Of a DNA stretch of 63,175 nucleotides, positions 36,107-43,686 are shown piece after piece. The notes beneath the pieces were generated by a model, which was not told the DNA's origin, did no database searches, and saw only the letters and a program-made list of their open reading frames with translations. The stretch is from an uncultured Gammaproteobacteria bacterium (lineage in GTDB: Bacteria; Pseudomonadota; Gammaproteobacteria; Pseudomonadales; Pseudohongiellaceae): positions 1 through 63,175 of the forward strand of contig CALEJT010000058.1 of NCBI GenBank assembly GCA_937898685.1, in the 5' to 3' direction. Position numbers and translations under genes: made by a program. The first letter of the stretch is position 1; every line of letters starts with the position of its first letter.

Positions 36107-36580
36107 TCAGAAGTAGGCGAGCAGACGACCGGTGACGATCACCGCCACCCAGAGACCGAGCGAAGCGAGACCGGCAACCTTGCGGCGCGTGGCGGAACCT
36201 TCTTCGTCCGCTTCGCGGCGATAGCGCAGCTCGAAATACAGTGCGTTGATGCCGGCGAGCACGATCAAAGCCATCTTGGCCCAGAAGAGACCACTGTCAT
36301 AAAGCTGGGTGGCCTTGGGCAGGAACAGCAGCACACCGGTGAGGAACATGAAGCCGTAGCCGAGAATGAACCAGGGCCGCAGCCCGCCCACCACGGCGCG
36401 CGCCGGATAGCTGGTGAAGAGCACGTTGGCCAGACGCAGGTCGGCAAGCGCCAACAGGCCCACCGCCACGGCGAGGCCCAGCACGTGCAGGCCCTGCACC
36501 ACCGGGTAGGCGAACAGCGACTCACCGAAGTTCACCACCGTGGGGTAGTTCTCGATCGCGAAGAAGGTTTCGTACAGCAT
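36107..36580 (-). CDS. DUF6644 family membrane protein
   Basis: 157 residues with four helices. VVQGLHVLGLAVAVGLLALADLRLANVLF and WFILGYGFMFLTGVLLFLPKA match the DUF6644 pattern, where conserved His residues on helices suggest a haem-binding membrane subunit (inference from family appearance). A strong AGGAGG precedes the ATG. It follows the family B gene by 9 bp. No Cys. It may be the electron-transfer or transport partner of the periplasmic family A/B proteins encoded in the same operon. Confidence 0.76.
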   Translation of the reverse strand: MLYETFFAIENYPTVVNFGESLFAYPVVQGLHVLGLAVAVGLLALADLRLANVLFTSYPARAVVGGLRPWFILGYGFMFLTGVLLFLPKATQLYDSGLFWAKMALIVLAGINALYFELRYRREADEEGSATRRKVAGLASLGLWVAVIVTGRLLAYF

Positions 36581-36589
36581 GACCGCCTC

Positions 36590-37459
36590 CTATTCCGGCA
36601 GTGCGACCTGACCATGGTCGGCATTGTTTTCCACGCAGGTGCGTTCCCAGACTTCGATGTCGGGCGCGTGCGAGGGGTCGGCGAAAACGACGGGGAACGT
36701 GATGTTGTTCCAGCCATCGGGCGGCGTGTCCGGCGTGATGCGTTTGGCCGGGACACTCACCGTCATCGGCCGCGTCAGCACCGAGGGATCGGTGTAGGTG
36801 GCCTTGTAGAGGAAGTACTCACCACCGGGCTCGAAGCTGTAGCTCTCGACGATCTCTGCATCCGGACTCACGAATTCACCCGAACGGCCGAAACGCGCCT
36901 TGGCGTTGTGGTTGCTCACCGTGACGTGCAGCGTGTTGCCTTCCCAGTGGCCGCGCGAATCGCCATTCCAGGTCTTCACCGTTTCCGGCAACGCCGGTTT
37001 GTCGTCCAGATGGATCACGCGTGTGCCCGAGTCGAACAGGAACAATATGTAGCCCGGGTACTGACGGATCTCGAAGCCGTGCCACATCAGTGACTTGGTC
37101 GGGCCGCCCGGCGCGCAGCGCGCGAAGGGTTCGACGTATTCGGGACGAATCGGGTTTTCCAGGAACGCAGCGAATTCCGCCGCCTTCTCACGCGCCCAGG
37201 GTTGGAACGGCACTTGACCGTCGGCGGGGTCGGTGACGCGGCTCGGCTGACGCTCGGTGCCGGTGAAGTCGTTGTGGTTGCCGATGGTGTTGGACCAGTG
37301 GCCCTGTACGTCCGGCTGACCGTCCGCGAGGGTCGGACCGGTCCACGGACCGGGTTCGACGACATGGATGGTCTTCTCACGAAAGTTGGCTTCCTGAGCG
37401 AGGAGAGAACCGCTGAGCAAGGCCAGAAGGCTGAGGCTCAAGAGTGGGTGTCTAGACAT
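36590..37459 (-). CDS. Uncharacterised exported protein, family B (second copy)
   Basis: 289 residues, signal peptide ending LLAQ. Clear paralogue of the protein at 28438: QPDVQGHWSNTIGNH, SRVTDPADGQVPFQPWAR, FARCAPGGPTKS, FEIRQYPGYILF, WNGDSRGHWEGNTL and VWERTCVENN. It lacks the Gly/Ala-rich insert of the other copy. The two Cys are conserved. GGAG lies 6 bases before the ATG at 37459. Located between family A and DUF6644 genes in a sigma-54 operon. Function unknown. Confidence 0.82.
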   Translation of the reverse strand: MSRHPLLSLSLLALLSGSLLAQEANFREKTIHVVEPGPWTGPTLADGQPDVQGHWSNTIGNHNDFTGTERQPSRVTDPADGQVPFQPWAREKAAEFAAFLENPIRPEYVEPFARCAPGGPTKSLMWHGFEIRQYPGYILFLFDSGTRVIHLDDKPALPETVKTWNGDSRGHWEGNTLHVTVSNHNAKARFGRSGEFVSPDAEIVESYSFEPGGEYFLYKATYTDPSVLTRPMTVSVPAKRITPDTPPDGWNNITFPVVFADPSHAPDIEVWERTCVENNADHGQVALPE

Positions 37460-37478
37460 GCTTTGCTCCAGAAGCCGC

Positions 37479-38273
37479 TCATTCCGCGGCAGGTATCGGG
37501 TAGTACTGGTCGTAGTCGAGCGTGTAGCAGGCGTTCTCGATCAACTGGAAGTTGGGCTCGCGAATGCGATGCAGCTGGATGCTGAAGCTCCAGGGCTGCG
37601 TGAAGACCTGCGGATCCTCGATGGTGGCGGCGTACTGGATGGTGTTCTCGTCGACGTAGCTCCAGCGCTCCACCACGTGCAGTTCTTCGCTGTGGAAATT
37701 GCCGGCCGAGTCGAGCCAGGTCTGGTCGGTGAAATCGACCACATCCACCACCAGCGTGTCGCCTTCCCAGTGAGCGCGGGAATCGCCGAACCAGAAACCG
37801 ATGGGACCTTCCGGATGGACGGAGCCATTGGTGTGGATCGTGCGGGTGCGGAAACCGCGCTGGAACAGCAGCGTCAGATCGCGCTCGCGCTGGAAAATCT
37901 GAAAGGGCTCCGGGTAGTAGACGCCGCGCGGCGTGCCGAGCGAGAAGCACTGACGGGCGGTGTCGCGTTCGTGGCGATGCTTGAAGTTTTCATCGCGGCG
38001 CTTGAGCGCCCAGTCCTGATAGGGCAGCGCGGTGACCACGCCAGGGCCAGGTGGTGCATCCTTGCGGGTGCTGTGCGGCTCGAGACCGTAGTCGGCGCCG
38101 CTCAGCGTCTGCCAGATGCCGGAAAAATCCGGCTTGCCGTCAGCCGTGCGCGGAATGTCCGCCTGCGCGACGGCGCTGAACAGCAGTCCTACCGCGAGCA
38201 CGAGGCGCGGTGCGGCCAGTGAGAAGTCGAGGTGTTTCAAGGGAACCATCCTTCGCAGCTGAGCCGGACTCAT
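37479..38273 (-). CDS. Uncharacterised exported protein, family A (second copy)
   Basis: 264 residues, N-terminal hydrophobic segment LVLAVGLLFSAVAQA, then DIPRTADGKPDFSGIW, QCFSLGTPRGVYYPEPFQI, IGFWFGDSRAHWEGDTLVVDV, HVVERWSYVD and EPNFQLIENACYT, as in the protein at 27587. The ATG at 38273 overlaps the preceding stop (ATGA), favouring coupled translation; an ATG at 38249 is the alternative. Both Cys are conserved. The order A then B is the same as in the 27587 operon, so the pair was duplicated or moved as a unit. Confidence 0.82.
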   Translation of the reverse strand: MSPAQLRRMVPLKHLDFSLAAPRLVLAVGLLFSAVAQADIPRTADGKPDFSGIWQTLSGADYGLEPHSTRKDAPPGPGVVTALPYQDWALKRRDENFKHRHERDTARQCFSLGTPRGVYYPEPFQIFQRERDLTLLFQRGFRTRTIHTNGSVHPEGPIGFWFGDSRAHWEGDTLVVDVVDFTDQTWLDSAGNFHSEELHVVERWSYVDENTIQYAATIEDPQVFTQPWSFSIQLHRIREPNFQLIENACYTLDYDQYYPIPAAE

Positions 38274-38692
38274 TGACCGCGCGCGGCCGGGCTGTCGTCG
38301 GCGGCGGTGTAGAAGTCGCGACCGTCGGGCAGCAGCACGTTGGAGGCGTTGACCACCTGCTTGCCGCTCTTGGCCAGATAGCCGTTGACAGTCACGTCGG
38401 CGCCGATCGGGAAGTCGGTCTTGCGCAGGCCTTTCTGCAAAAGCGCATAGGGGCCGCCGAACTCGATCGCCCACTCGGAGGTGGCGCCGTTGGCATCGGC
38501 CACTTCCAGATAGAGCCAGCTGTGGGGGTTCACCCACTTCACCTTGGTGACCTTGCCCTGCAGTTCGACCGGCTTGTTGGCGTCGAACTCGGCGGCAAAG
38601 GCGTGATGGGCCTGCGCCGCAGGCACGGCGAACAGACCGGACAGCAGAACACCGGCAAGGGCCTGCTTGAAGAAAGGAGTACGTTTCGGCAT
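38270..38692 (-). CDS. DUF6152 family secreted protein
   Basis: 140 residues, signal peptide ending AQA, mature start HHAFAAEFDANKPVELQGKVTKVKWVNPHSWLYLEV, the DUF6152 signature. The small beta-rich fold resembles OB-type domains and begins with a His pair that could bind a metal (inference). Apart from the start codon there is no Met and no Cys. First gene of the five-gene operon, with GGAGG 5 bases upstream and a sigma-54 promoter 46 bp before the ATG. Biochemical role unknown. Confidence 0.83.
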   Translation of the reverse strand: MPKRTPFFKQALAGVLLSGLFAVPAAQAHHAFAAEFDANKPVELQGKVTKVKWVNPHSWLYLEVADANGATSEWAIEFGGPYALLQKGLRKTDFPIGADVTVNGYLAKSGKQVVNASNVLLPDGRDFYTAADDSPAARGQ

Positions 38693-38737
38693 GGGTACCT
38701 CCGCATGCATGGATAAGGGTGTGGTGTGCCCCCTATC

Positions 38738-38753
38738 AGCAAGCGCCATGCCA
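38738..38753 (-). promoter_or_regulatory. Sigma-54 promoter of the DUF6152-A-B-DUF6644 operon
   Basis: TGGCATG-GCGC-TTGCT on the minus strand, one of the best consensus matches in the window, GG and GC 12 bp apart. Confidence 0.85.
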
Positions 38754-38881
38754 CGGCGTACACAAGATTTTCGATAAGCTTATGAAGCAAAAATCCCTAT
38801 AAAAATCAAATATTTAATATTTTCTCCGCGCCACACTTTCCGCTTCCTGCCCAAGCGTGCTGATGTTTAACCATCAGCAAC

Positions 38882-38897
38882 TGTTGATTCGCCAACA
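38882..38897. promoter_or_regulatory. Predicted activator site (UAS), DUF6152 operon
   Basis: TGTTG-ATTCGC-CAACA (extended CTGTTG/CAACAG), about 130 bp upstream of the sigma-54 promoter. A neighbouring TGTTT-AACCAT-CAGCA at 38864-38879 lies inside a larger inverted repeat TGCTGATG/CATCAGCA. Confidence 0.72.
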
Positions 38898-38947
38898 GTG
38901 GCCTTGGAACGAGGTTGCAAATGCAGCAGTTGGTGCGCAGCTCTCCG

Positions 38948-38981
38948 CTCCCAGCCCCTCCCATACGAGAAGGGCTGGGAG
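38948..38981 (-). terminator. Hairpin after the porin gene
   Basis: CTCCCAGCCC (38948-38957) pairs with GGGCTGGGAG (38972-38981), just after the porin stop at 38987. The 10-bp stem is strong, but no T-tract follows. Confidence 0.6.
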
Positions 38982-38986
38982 CAGCC

Positions 38987-40486
38987 TCAGTAGTTGAACT
39001 GCAACTGCAGGCGCAGTGCGTCCGCTTCGAAAGCCTGGTAATCGGGCCGGCCAGCGCGGTTGCCGGTGACGAGGTTGTTGCGCTGCATGCGGTGGTACAC
39101 CGCGGAGAGTTCCAGCTCGTCGGCCACCTGCCATTCGATGCCGGCTTCCCAATCGTTGACGTGGTTGCGCGGCGCATTGGCTTCGCCCTTGTTGGCGCCG
39201 TCGTAGTACTGCCAGCGCACGAAGGGGAAGAAGGTGCCCAAGTTCTGGGTGTCGAGCTTGTACATGGCCTGCACGTAACCGCCTTCGAGGTCGTCCTCCA
39301 CCAAACGGTTGCGGGCGAGATCGAGCGCGGGCGTGGTGCCCCAGTTCCATTCCGCCTGGATGCCGAAGGGCTGCGGAGACCACAGCAGTGATACACCGAC
39401 GCGCTCGTCCTTGAAACCACGCGCAAACTCGGGATCGATGACCGGCGTGTAGCTGAGATCGTCGAGACCGCGATAGCTGCTGAGACTCGGCACGTACTTG
39501 CCCCTGTAGGCCTGGATGCCGGCTTCGAAGAACTGGCCGTTCTTGAACTGCCAGGGATAGCTGAGGCGCGCCACCACGTGCTGGTTGTCGTTGCGGTCGC
39601 CACGATTGGAACCCTGGCCGTTGTAGAAGCCGAAACCGAACATGCCGTAGTTGCCGCTGTGTTTGAGGCCAGCGGAAGAAATGGCGTTGAAGGTTTCCTG
39701 CACTTCGAGCGGTGTGTAGTAGTAGAAAAGCCCGAGATCGCGTTCGTCGCGCACGGCGCTGTTGAGCGCATCGTTGCGATCGAGTGCGATGCGGTTGGAA
39801 CTCGATTGCAGGTTCTCGTAACCAAAGGGCACCTTCGATTGACCGACACGCACGCGATGCACACGGTCGGTCGTCAGATAGACATCACCATAGGCATCAC
39901 GCATCTGCATCACGTTGCCCGTGCCGTTCAGCGTACTGGAGAGATCAGGCTGTACGTAGAACGACAAGCGCTCGCCCACGTCGCCGAAAAATACGAGCCG
40001 CGCGCGCCGGATCAGATAGTTCTTGTCGGCCTCGAGCAGCGACCCATCATCCCCCACCGAGCGATCCGACCACAGGTTGATGCCCTTGTCGCCACCGAGC
40101 ATCGTCGTGTAACGCGTTTGCAGATAACCACGCATGCGGAAGCTGTCGGTCCAGGTGCTGGCGACGGGCAGGCCGGTGTTGCGATCCATCAGACGCTCGA
40201 TTTCCTGTTCCTGTTGCTCGACGCGTTCTTCGAGCTCTTCGAGCTTGTCCGGCAGGATGTCCACGATCGGACGCGGCGTAAGTGGTACGGCGGAATTCGC
40301 AGGTGGTGCCGCGGCGAGGTCTTGCGCGGTGAGCGAATCGCGACCGATGAGGTAGTCGTACTGCTCCTCGGTGATGACGCCGTTGCCGAGGAGGATGTCC
40401 AGGAGTTCCTTGTCCGCCGCCTGCGCCGGCAAGGCCAAAGCGCACAACAAGGCCGTCTTGACTGCCGTTTTATTAAGGTTCTGCAT
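38987..40486 (-). CDS. Outer-membrane porin, phosphate-selective porin O/P-like
   Basis: 499 residues: signal peptide (ALALPAQAAD), a short EF-like helix region (LLGNGVITEEQYDYLIG), a coiled-coil stretch (LEELEERVEQQEQEIERLM, about residues 80-100) and a 16-strand-type barrel starting around FRMRGYLQTRYT. The barrel resembles OprP/OprO porins for phosphate or polyphosphate. I start at MQNLNKTAVK (40486), since upstream residues have no signal character; the ribosome site is modest. Several Met residues, so it does not share the sulfur-poor composition of its downstream neighbours. Real substrate selectivity is not predictable. Confidence 0.82.
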   Translation of the reverse strand: MQNLNKTAVKTALLCALALPAQAADKELLDILLGNGVITEEQYDYLIGRDSLTAQDLAAAPPANSAVPLTPRPIVDILPDKLEELEERVEQQEQEIERLMDRNTGLPVASTWTDSFRMRGYLQTRYTTMLGGDKGINLWSDRSVGDDGSLLEADKNYLIRRARLVFFGDVGERLSFYVQPDLSSTLNGTGNVMQMRDAYGDVYLTTDRVHRVRVGQSKVPFGYENLQSSSNRIALDRNDALNSAVRDERDLGLFYYYTPLEVQETFNAISSAGLKHSGNYGMFGFGFYNGQGSNRGDRNDNQHVVARLSYPWQFKNGQFFEAGIQAYRGKYVPSLSSYRGLDDLSYTPVIDPEFARGFKDERVGVSLLWSPQPFGIQAEWNWGTTPALDLARNRLVEDDLEGGYVQAMYKLDTQNLGTFFPFVRWQYYDGANKGEANAPRNHVNDWEAGIEWQVADELELSAVYHRMQRNNLVTGNRAGRPDYQAFEADALRLQLQFNY

Positions 40487-40565
40487 CAACTCATCTCTTT
40501 GTCTGATCGGAAGAACTTGCAAGCTCTTCCGTGGGATCACAGCGATGGCGCGCACTTTATGAATA

Positions 40566-40656
40566 CCGGGTTAAGTCGAAATTAACCCGGCATGAACCTT
40601 CGGCGAGGATTCGATGAAGATTTGGTTAAGACGATGGCTGCACGAGCTCGTGCAGC
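40566..40656. repeat. Inverted repeats upstream of the porin
   Basis: Two structures lie in this 211-bp gap: CCGGGTTAA/TTAACCCGG with a 7-nt loop (40566-40590), and a perfect 20-bp palindrome GCTGCACGAG-CTCGTGCAGC (40637-40656). The second could end the ubiH-DUF4440 transcript, the first could be an operator or 5'-UTR hairpin. I see no convincing PhoB box. Confidence 0.5.
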
Positions 40657-40697
40657 TCCATTGTTAAGAAAAGGCGAGGATGTTTTGGAATGAGGAA

Positions 40698-41063
40698 TTA
40701 CGGCAGGCGGGTGGCCTGATGGAACCGCAGCTGCCACTGCCCTGCGCCATTGCGATGCCAGAGCGAGCTGTGCCAGGCACCCTTGCTCTCGGGGCGCAGC
40801 GGCACGATCTGCCGTGCGTGATAGCGCACCAGACGCAGCTCGGACGTCAGTTCATCCACCGAGAGTTCACGCAGTTCCCAGCGCCAGGCAGGGTCCTTCT
40901 GCAGAAGCCAGCGCATTACGGCAGCACGATCGCTGCGATGACCACTGGAGGCGACTTCCTGAAATTCCGGAGCCAGCAGCGCTTCGAGTTCTTCGGGTGC
41001 AGCGCGGTGATCCTGGTGCAGAAGCTTGAGTTCGAGCGCCTGCATTTCCTCTACCAAGCTCAT
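40698..41063 (-). CDS. DUF4440 (NTF2-like) small protein
   Basis: 121 residues with the SnoaL/NTF2-like pattern of DUF4440: LELKLLHQDHRAAPEELEALLAPEFQEVASSGHRSDRAAVMRWL, then the beta-sheet part with HSSLWHRNGAGQWQLRFHQATRLP. No signal peptide. The function of such domains is variable; often a small ligand pocket. Its start overlaps the end of ubiH by 4 bp, so it is co-translated with ubiquinone hydroxylase, but a role in quinone synthesis is not established. Confidence 0.78.
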   Translation of the reverse strand: MSLVEEMQALELKLLHQDHRAAPEELEALLAPEFQEVASSGHRSDRAAVMRWLLQKDPAWRWELRELSVDELTSELRLVRYHARQIVPLRPESKGAWHSSLWHRNGAGQWQLRFHQATRLP

Positions 41064-42307
41064 CCCAGATCCACTCGCTTCTGGCGATAGCCCATGGCCT
41101 GCTGCGCCAGGAGGCGACGCAGTGGTGAGAGATGATCGAGCCCCGCCATCGCCAGCTGACGCGCGAGACCAAGACCGAGACGATCGCTGGAGAAGAGCGA
41201 TACGAGGTGGTGGCTGAAGGCGATCGTGGTTTCCTGATCGCCGGCCACTTCACGCTGATAAGCCTGCAGGCGATTGAAGTTGCCAGGAGCCTCACCCGTG
41301 GCGATGGCACTGCGCACGCTCTGCGCCAATGCCATGGCGTCGCGCAGCGCAAGATTGAAGCCCTGCCCTGCCACCGGATGTAACGTGTGCGCCACGTTGC
41401 CGAGCAGGGCCAGATTCGGTCTTACCTGTTCACTGGCCACAGTCAGATTGAGTGGAAACAGCGCACGCGTGCCGACCTTGTACAGTTTGCCGAGGGTGTG
41501 GCCGAAATCGTTTTGCAGGCGCGCGAGGAATTCTGCATCCGACAGCGCCATCACCGCTTCGACATCCTCGGGTCGTTGCGTCCACACCAGCGCGCAACGA
41601 TGTTCTCCTTCGTAATCGGGCAGCGGCAGCATGGCGAGCGGGCCCTTCGGCGTGAAGCGCTCCCAGGCACGTCCCTCATGTGGCAGCGCATGGCCGATGT
41701 TGGCGATCACCGCGCTCTGGCCATAAGGCTGGATGCGCTGTTCGATGCCGAGCTTGGCGGCGAGATCGGACCGTCCCCCTTCGGCGAGGACGACGAGCGG
41801 CGCACGCAACACTTCATCGGAATCTTCCAACACGAGTTGCATGCCACCCGGCACCGGTCGCAGTTCGCGCACGCGGGTGGAAGCGCGCAATTCGAAGCGA
41901 TCGGTTTCCAACAGCGCCTTGTTGAAGCGCTGTCCCAAGAGACCGTTCTCGATCACATAGCCAAGCGCCGGCACCTTCTGTTCCTGTGCGCTCATGCGCA
42001 CGGAACCGAAGCGCCCCTGGTCGGAGACGAGAATCTGATCGATGGGCTGCGCCTGCGGTGCGAGTGATTCCCACAAGCCCAGACGCTCGAGCGCATCGCG
42101 GCTCGATGCGGAAAGCACGGTGCTGCGGCTGTCGAAACCCGGTTGGCGCGGTGGTCCAGCCAAGGAGATCGGTGCGGCTTCGACGAGCAGCACGCGCGGC
42201 ACGGCCTGACCAACGGTGGCGGGTCGCGTCAACGCGCAGGCAAAGCTGGCGCCGACCATGCCGGCGCCGACGATGATCACGTCGTGTTGAAAGGCGGAAG
42301 TCGTCAT
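41060..42307 (-). CDS. ubiH: FAD-dependent ubiquinone-biosynthesis hydroxylase (UbiH family)
   Basis: Hydroxylates a prenylated phenol ring in ubiquinone synthesis using FAD, NAD(P)H and O2. 415 residues with the N-terminal FAD motif VIIVGAGMVGASFACAL, the UbiH/Coq6 sequence FDSRSTVLSASSRDALERLGLW, and the second flavin motif LALLGNVAHTLHPVAGQGFNLALRDAMAL near residue 300. Placement directly after pepP, with ygfB upstream, is the conserved gammaproteobacterial ygfB-pepP-ubiH order. UbiF or UbiI paralogues look alike; position argues for UbiH. Confidence 0.92.
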   Translation of the reverse strand: MTTSAFQHDVIIVGAGMVGASFACALTRPATVGQAVPRVLLVEAAPISLAGPPRQPGFDSRSTVLSASSRDALERLGLWESLAPQAQPIDQILVSDQGRFGSVRMSAQEQKVPALGYVIENGLLGQRFNKALLETDRFELRASTRVRELRPVPGGMQLVLEDSDEVLRAPLVVLAEGGRSDLAAKLGIEQRIQPYGQSAVIANIGHALPHEGRAWERFTPKGPLAMLPLPDYEGEHRCALVWTQRPEDVEAVMALSDAEFLARLQNDFGHTLGKLYKVGTRALFPLNLTVASEQVRPNLALLGNVAHTLHPVAGQGFNLALRDAMALAQSVRSAIATGEAPGNFNRLQAYQREVAGDQETTIAFSHHLVSLFSSDRLGLGLARQLAMAGLDHLSPLRRLLAQQAMGYRQKRVDLG

Positions 42308-42319
42308 TGATGCCGCGAC

Positions 42320-43639
42320 TCAGCGCGAGGAAGCCATGAGCGCTTCGATTTCTTCCACGGTCTTGGCGAGACCGGCCGTGAGCACTTCATTGCCGGTGCG
42401 CGTCACCGCCACGTCATCTTCGATGCGCACACCGATGCCACGCCAGCGCGCGTCGACCTTGGTGTTGTTGGGGCTGATGTAGATGCCCGGCTCCACGGTG
42501 AGCACCATGCCGGGTTCGAGTTCGCGCCACTGGCCGTCGATCTTGTAGTCGCCGACGTCGTGCACGTCCATGCCGAGCCAGTGGCCGGCGCGATGCATGT
42601 AGAAGTCACGATAGGCGCCGCTGTTGATGAGCTCGTCGACCTTGCCCTGCAAGAGCCCCAGTTCCACCAGACCTTCGGTGATCACCTGCACGGTGGTGTC
42701 GTGCGGTGCGTTCCAGGTATTGCCCGGCTTCACCTGCTCGATCGCAGCAAGCTGAGCTTTCAGTACGAGTTCGTAGATGGCCTTCTGCTCCGGCGTGAAC
42801 TTGCCGTTCACGGGGAAGGTGCGGGTGATGTCGGAAGCATAGTGTTCGAACTCGCAGCCGGCGTCGATCAGGAGCAGATCACCATCCTTCAATACCTGAT
42901 CGTTGTCGGTGTAGTGCAGGATGCAGGCATTGGCACCGCCGGCAACGATGGAGGTGTAGGCAGGGGCGCGGCAGCCGGCACGGAAGAACTCGTGCATGAA
43001 TTCGGCTTCCACTTCGTATTCATACATACCTGGACGCGTCACCTGCATCGCACGTTTGTGGGCACGCACGGCGATCTGGCCCGCTTCACGCATCAGGTCG
43101 ATCTCGGCCTTGGACTTGATCAGACGCTGTTCGTGCAGGAGATGATCGAGCACCAGGAATTCACCGGGCGAATGCGCGCCGCTGCGCACTTTCTTGCGCA
43201 CGACGTTCACCCACTCCATCACACGCTGATCGAATTCCGGATCCTTGCCGAGCGAGAAATACACACGCTCGCGACCTTCGATCAGGCCCGGCAGGATGTC
43301 GTCGATGTCGGTGATCGGGAAGGCATCATCCATGCCGAGCCGTTCGATGGCCGCTTCAGGACCAAGCAACTTACCGTTCCACAATTCCTTGAGCGGATCC
43401 TTTTCCTGACAGAACAACAGGCACTGGCCCTGCTCGCGGCCCGGAATCAGCACCAACACCGCCTGCGCTTCGTTGAGGCCGGTGAGGTAGTACAGATCAC
43501 TGCTCTGGCGATAGCGGAACTCGGTATCGCCATTGCGCAGCACCGACGGCGCCGCCTGAACGATGGCGATGCTGTTGGGCTCCATGTGGTTCATCAAGTC
43601 CTGACGGCGTTGCTGAAATTCTTTCTGGCTGATGGGCAT
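42320..43639 (-). CDS. pepP: Xaa-Pro aminopeptidase
   Basis: Removes N-terminal residues preceding proline; cytoplasmic, two Mn2+ ions. 439 residues: N-terminal domain (to about 175) and pita-bread catalytic domain. The metal ligands are visible in DAGCEFEHYASDITRTFP (two Asp), HRAGHWLGMDVHD (His) and the Glu-bearing MVLTVEPGIY and GVRIEDDVAVT. I start at MPISQKEF (43639), preceded by GGAACTCCCT; longer upstream reading has no family match. Lies 12 bp before ubiH. Confidence 0.95.
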   Translation of the reverse strand: MPISQKEFQQRRQDLMNHMEPNSIAIVQAAPSVLRNGDTEFRYRQSSDLYYLTGLNEAQAVLVLIPGREQGQCLLFCQEKDPLKELWNGKLLGPEAAIERLGMDDAFPITDIDDILPGLIEGRERVYFSLGKDPEFDQRVMEWVNVVRKKVRSGAHSPGEFLVLDHLLHEQRLIKSKAEIDLMREAGQIAVRAHKRAMQVTRPGMYEYEVEAEFMHEFFRAGCRAPAYTSIVAGGANACILHYTDNDQVLKDGDLLLIDAGCEFEHYASDITRTFPVNGKFTPEQKAIYELVLKAQLAAIEQVKPGNTWNAPHDTTVQVITEGLVELGLLQGKVDELINSGAYRDFYMHRAGHWLGMDVHDVGDYKIDGQWRELEPGMVLTVEPGIYISPNNTKVDARWRGIGVRIEDDVAVTRTGNEVLTAGLAKTVEEIEALMASSR

Positions 43640-43686
43640 AGGGAGTTCCACGATTACGGTGCTGAGAATTCGGTGCGGGGAAACCG

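Noticed and set aside
38806..39864. A 352-codon Ser/Thr/Arg-rich frame overlapping the porin in another frame
   Set aside because: Residue composition is typical of an out-of-frame reading of GC-rich DNA, and the porin frame fully explains the stretch.
40487..40697. Pho box for the OprP-like porin
   Set aside because: I looked for CTGTCAT-type direct repeats and found only partial TTAACC repeats that do not keep the 11-bp period.
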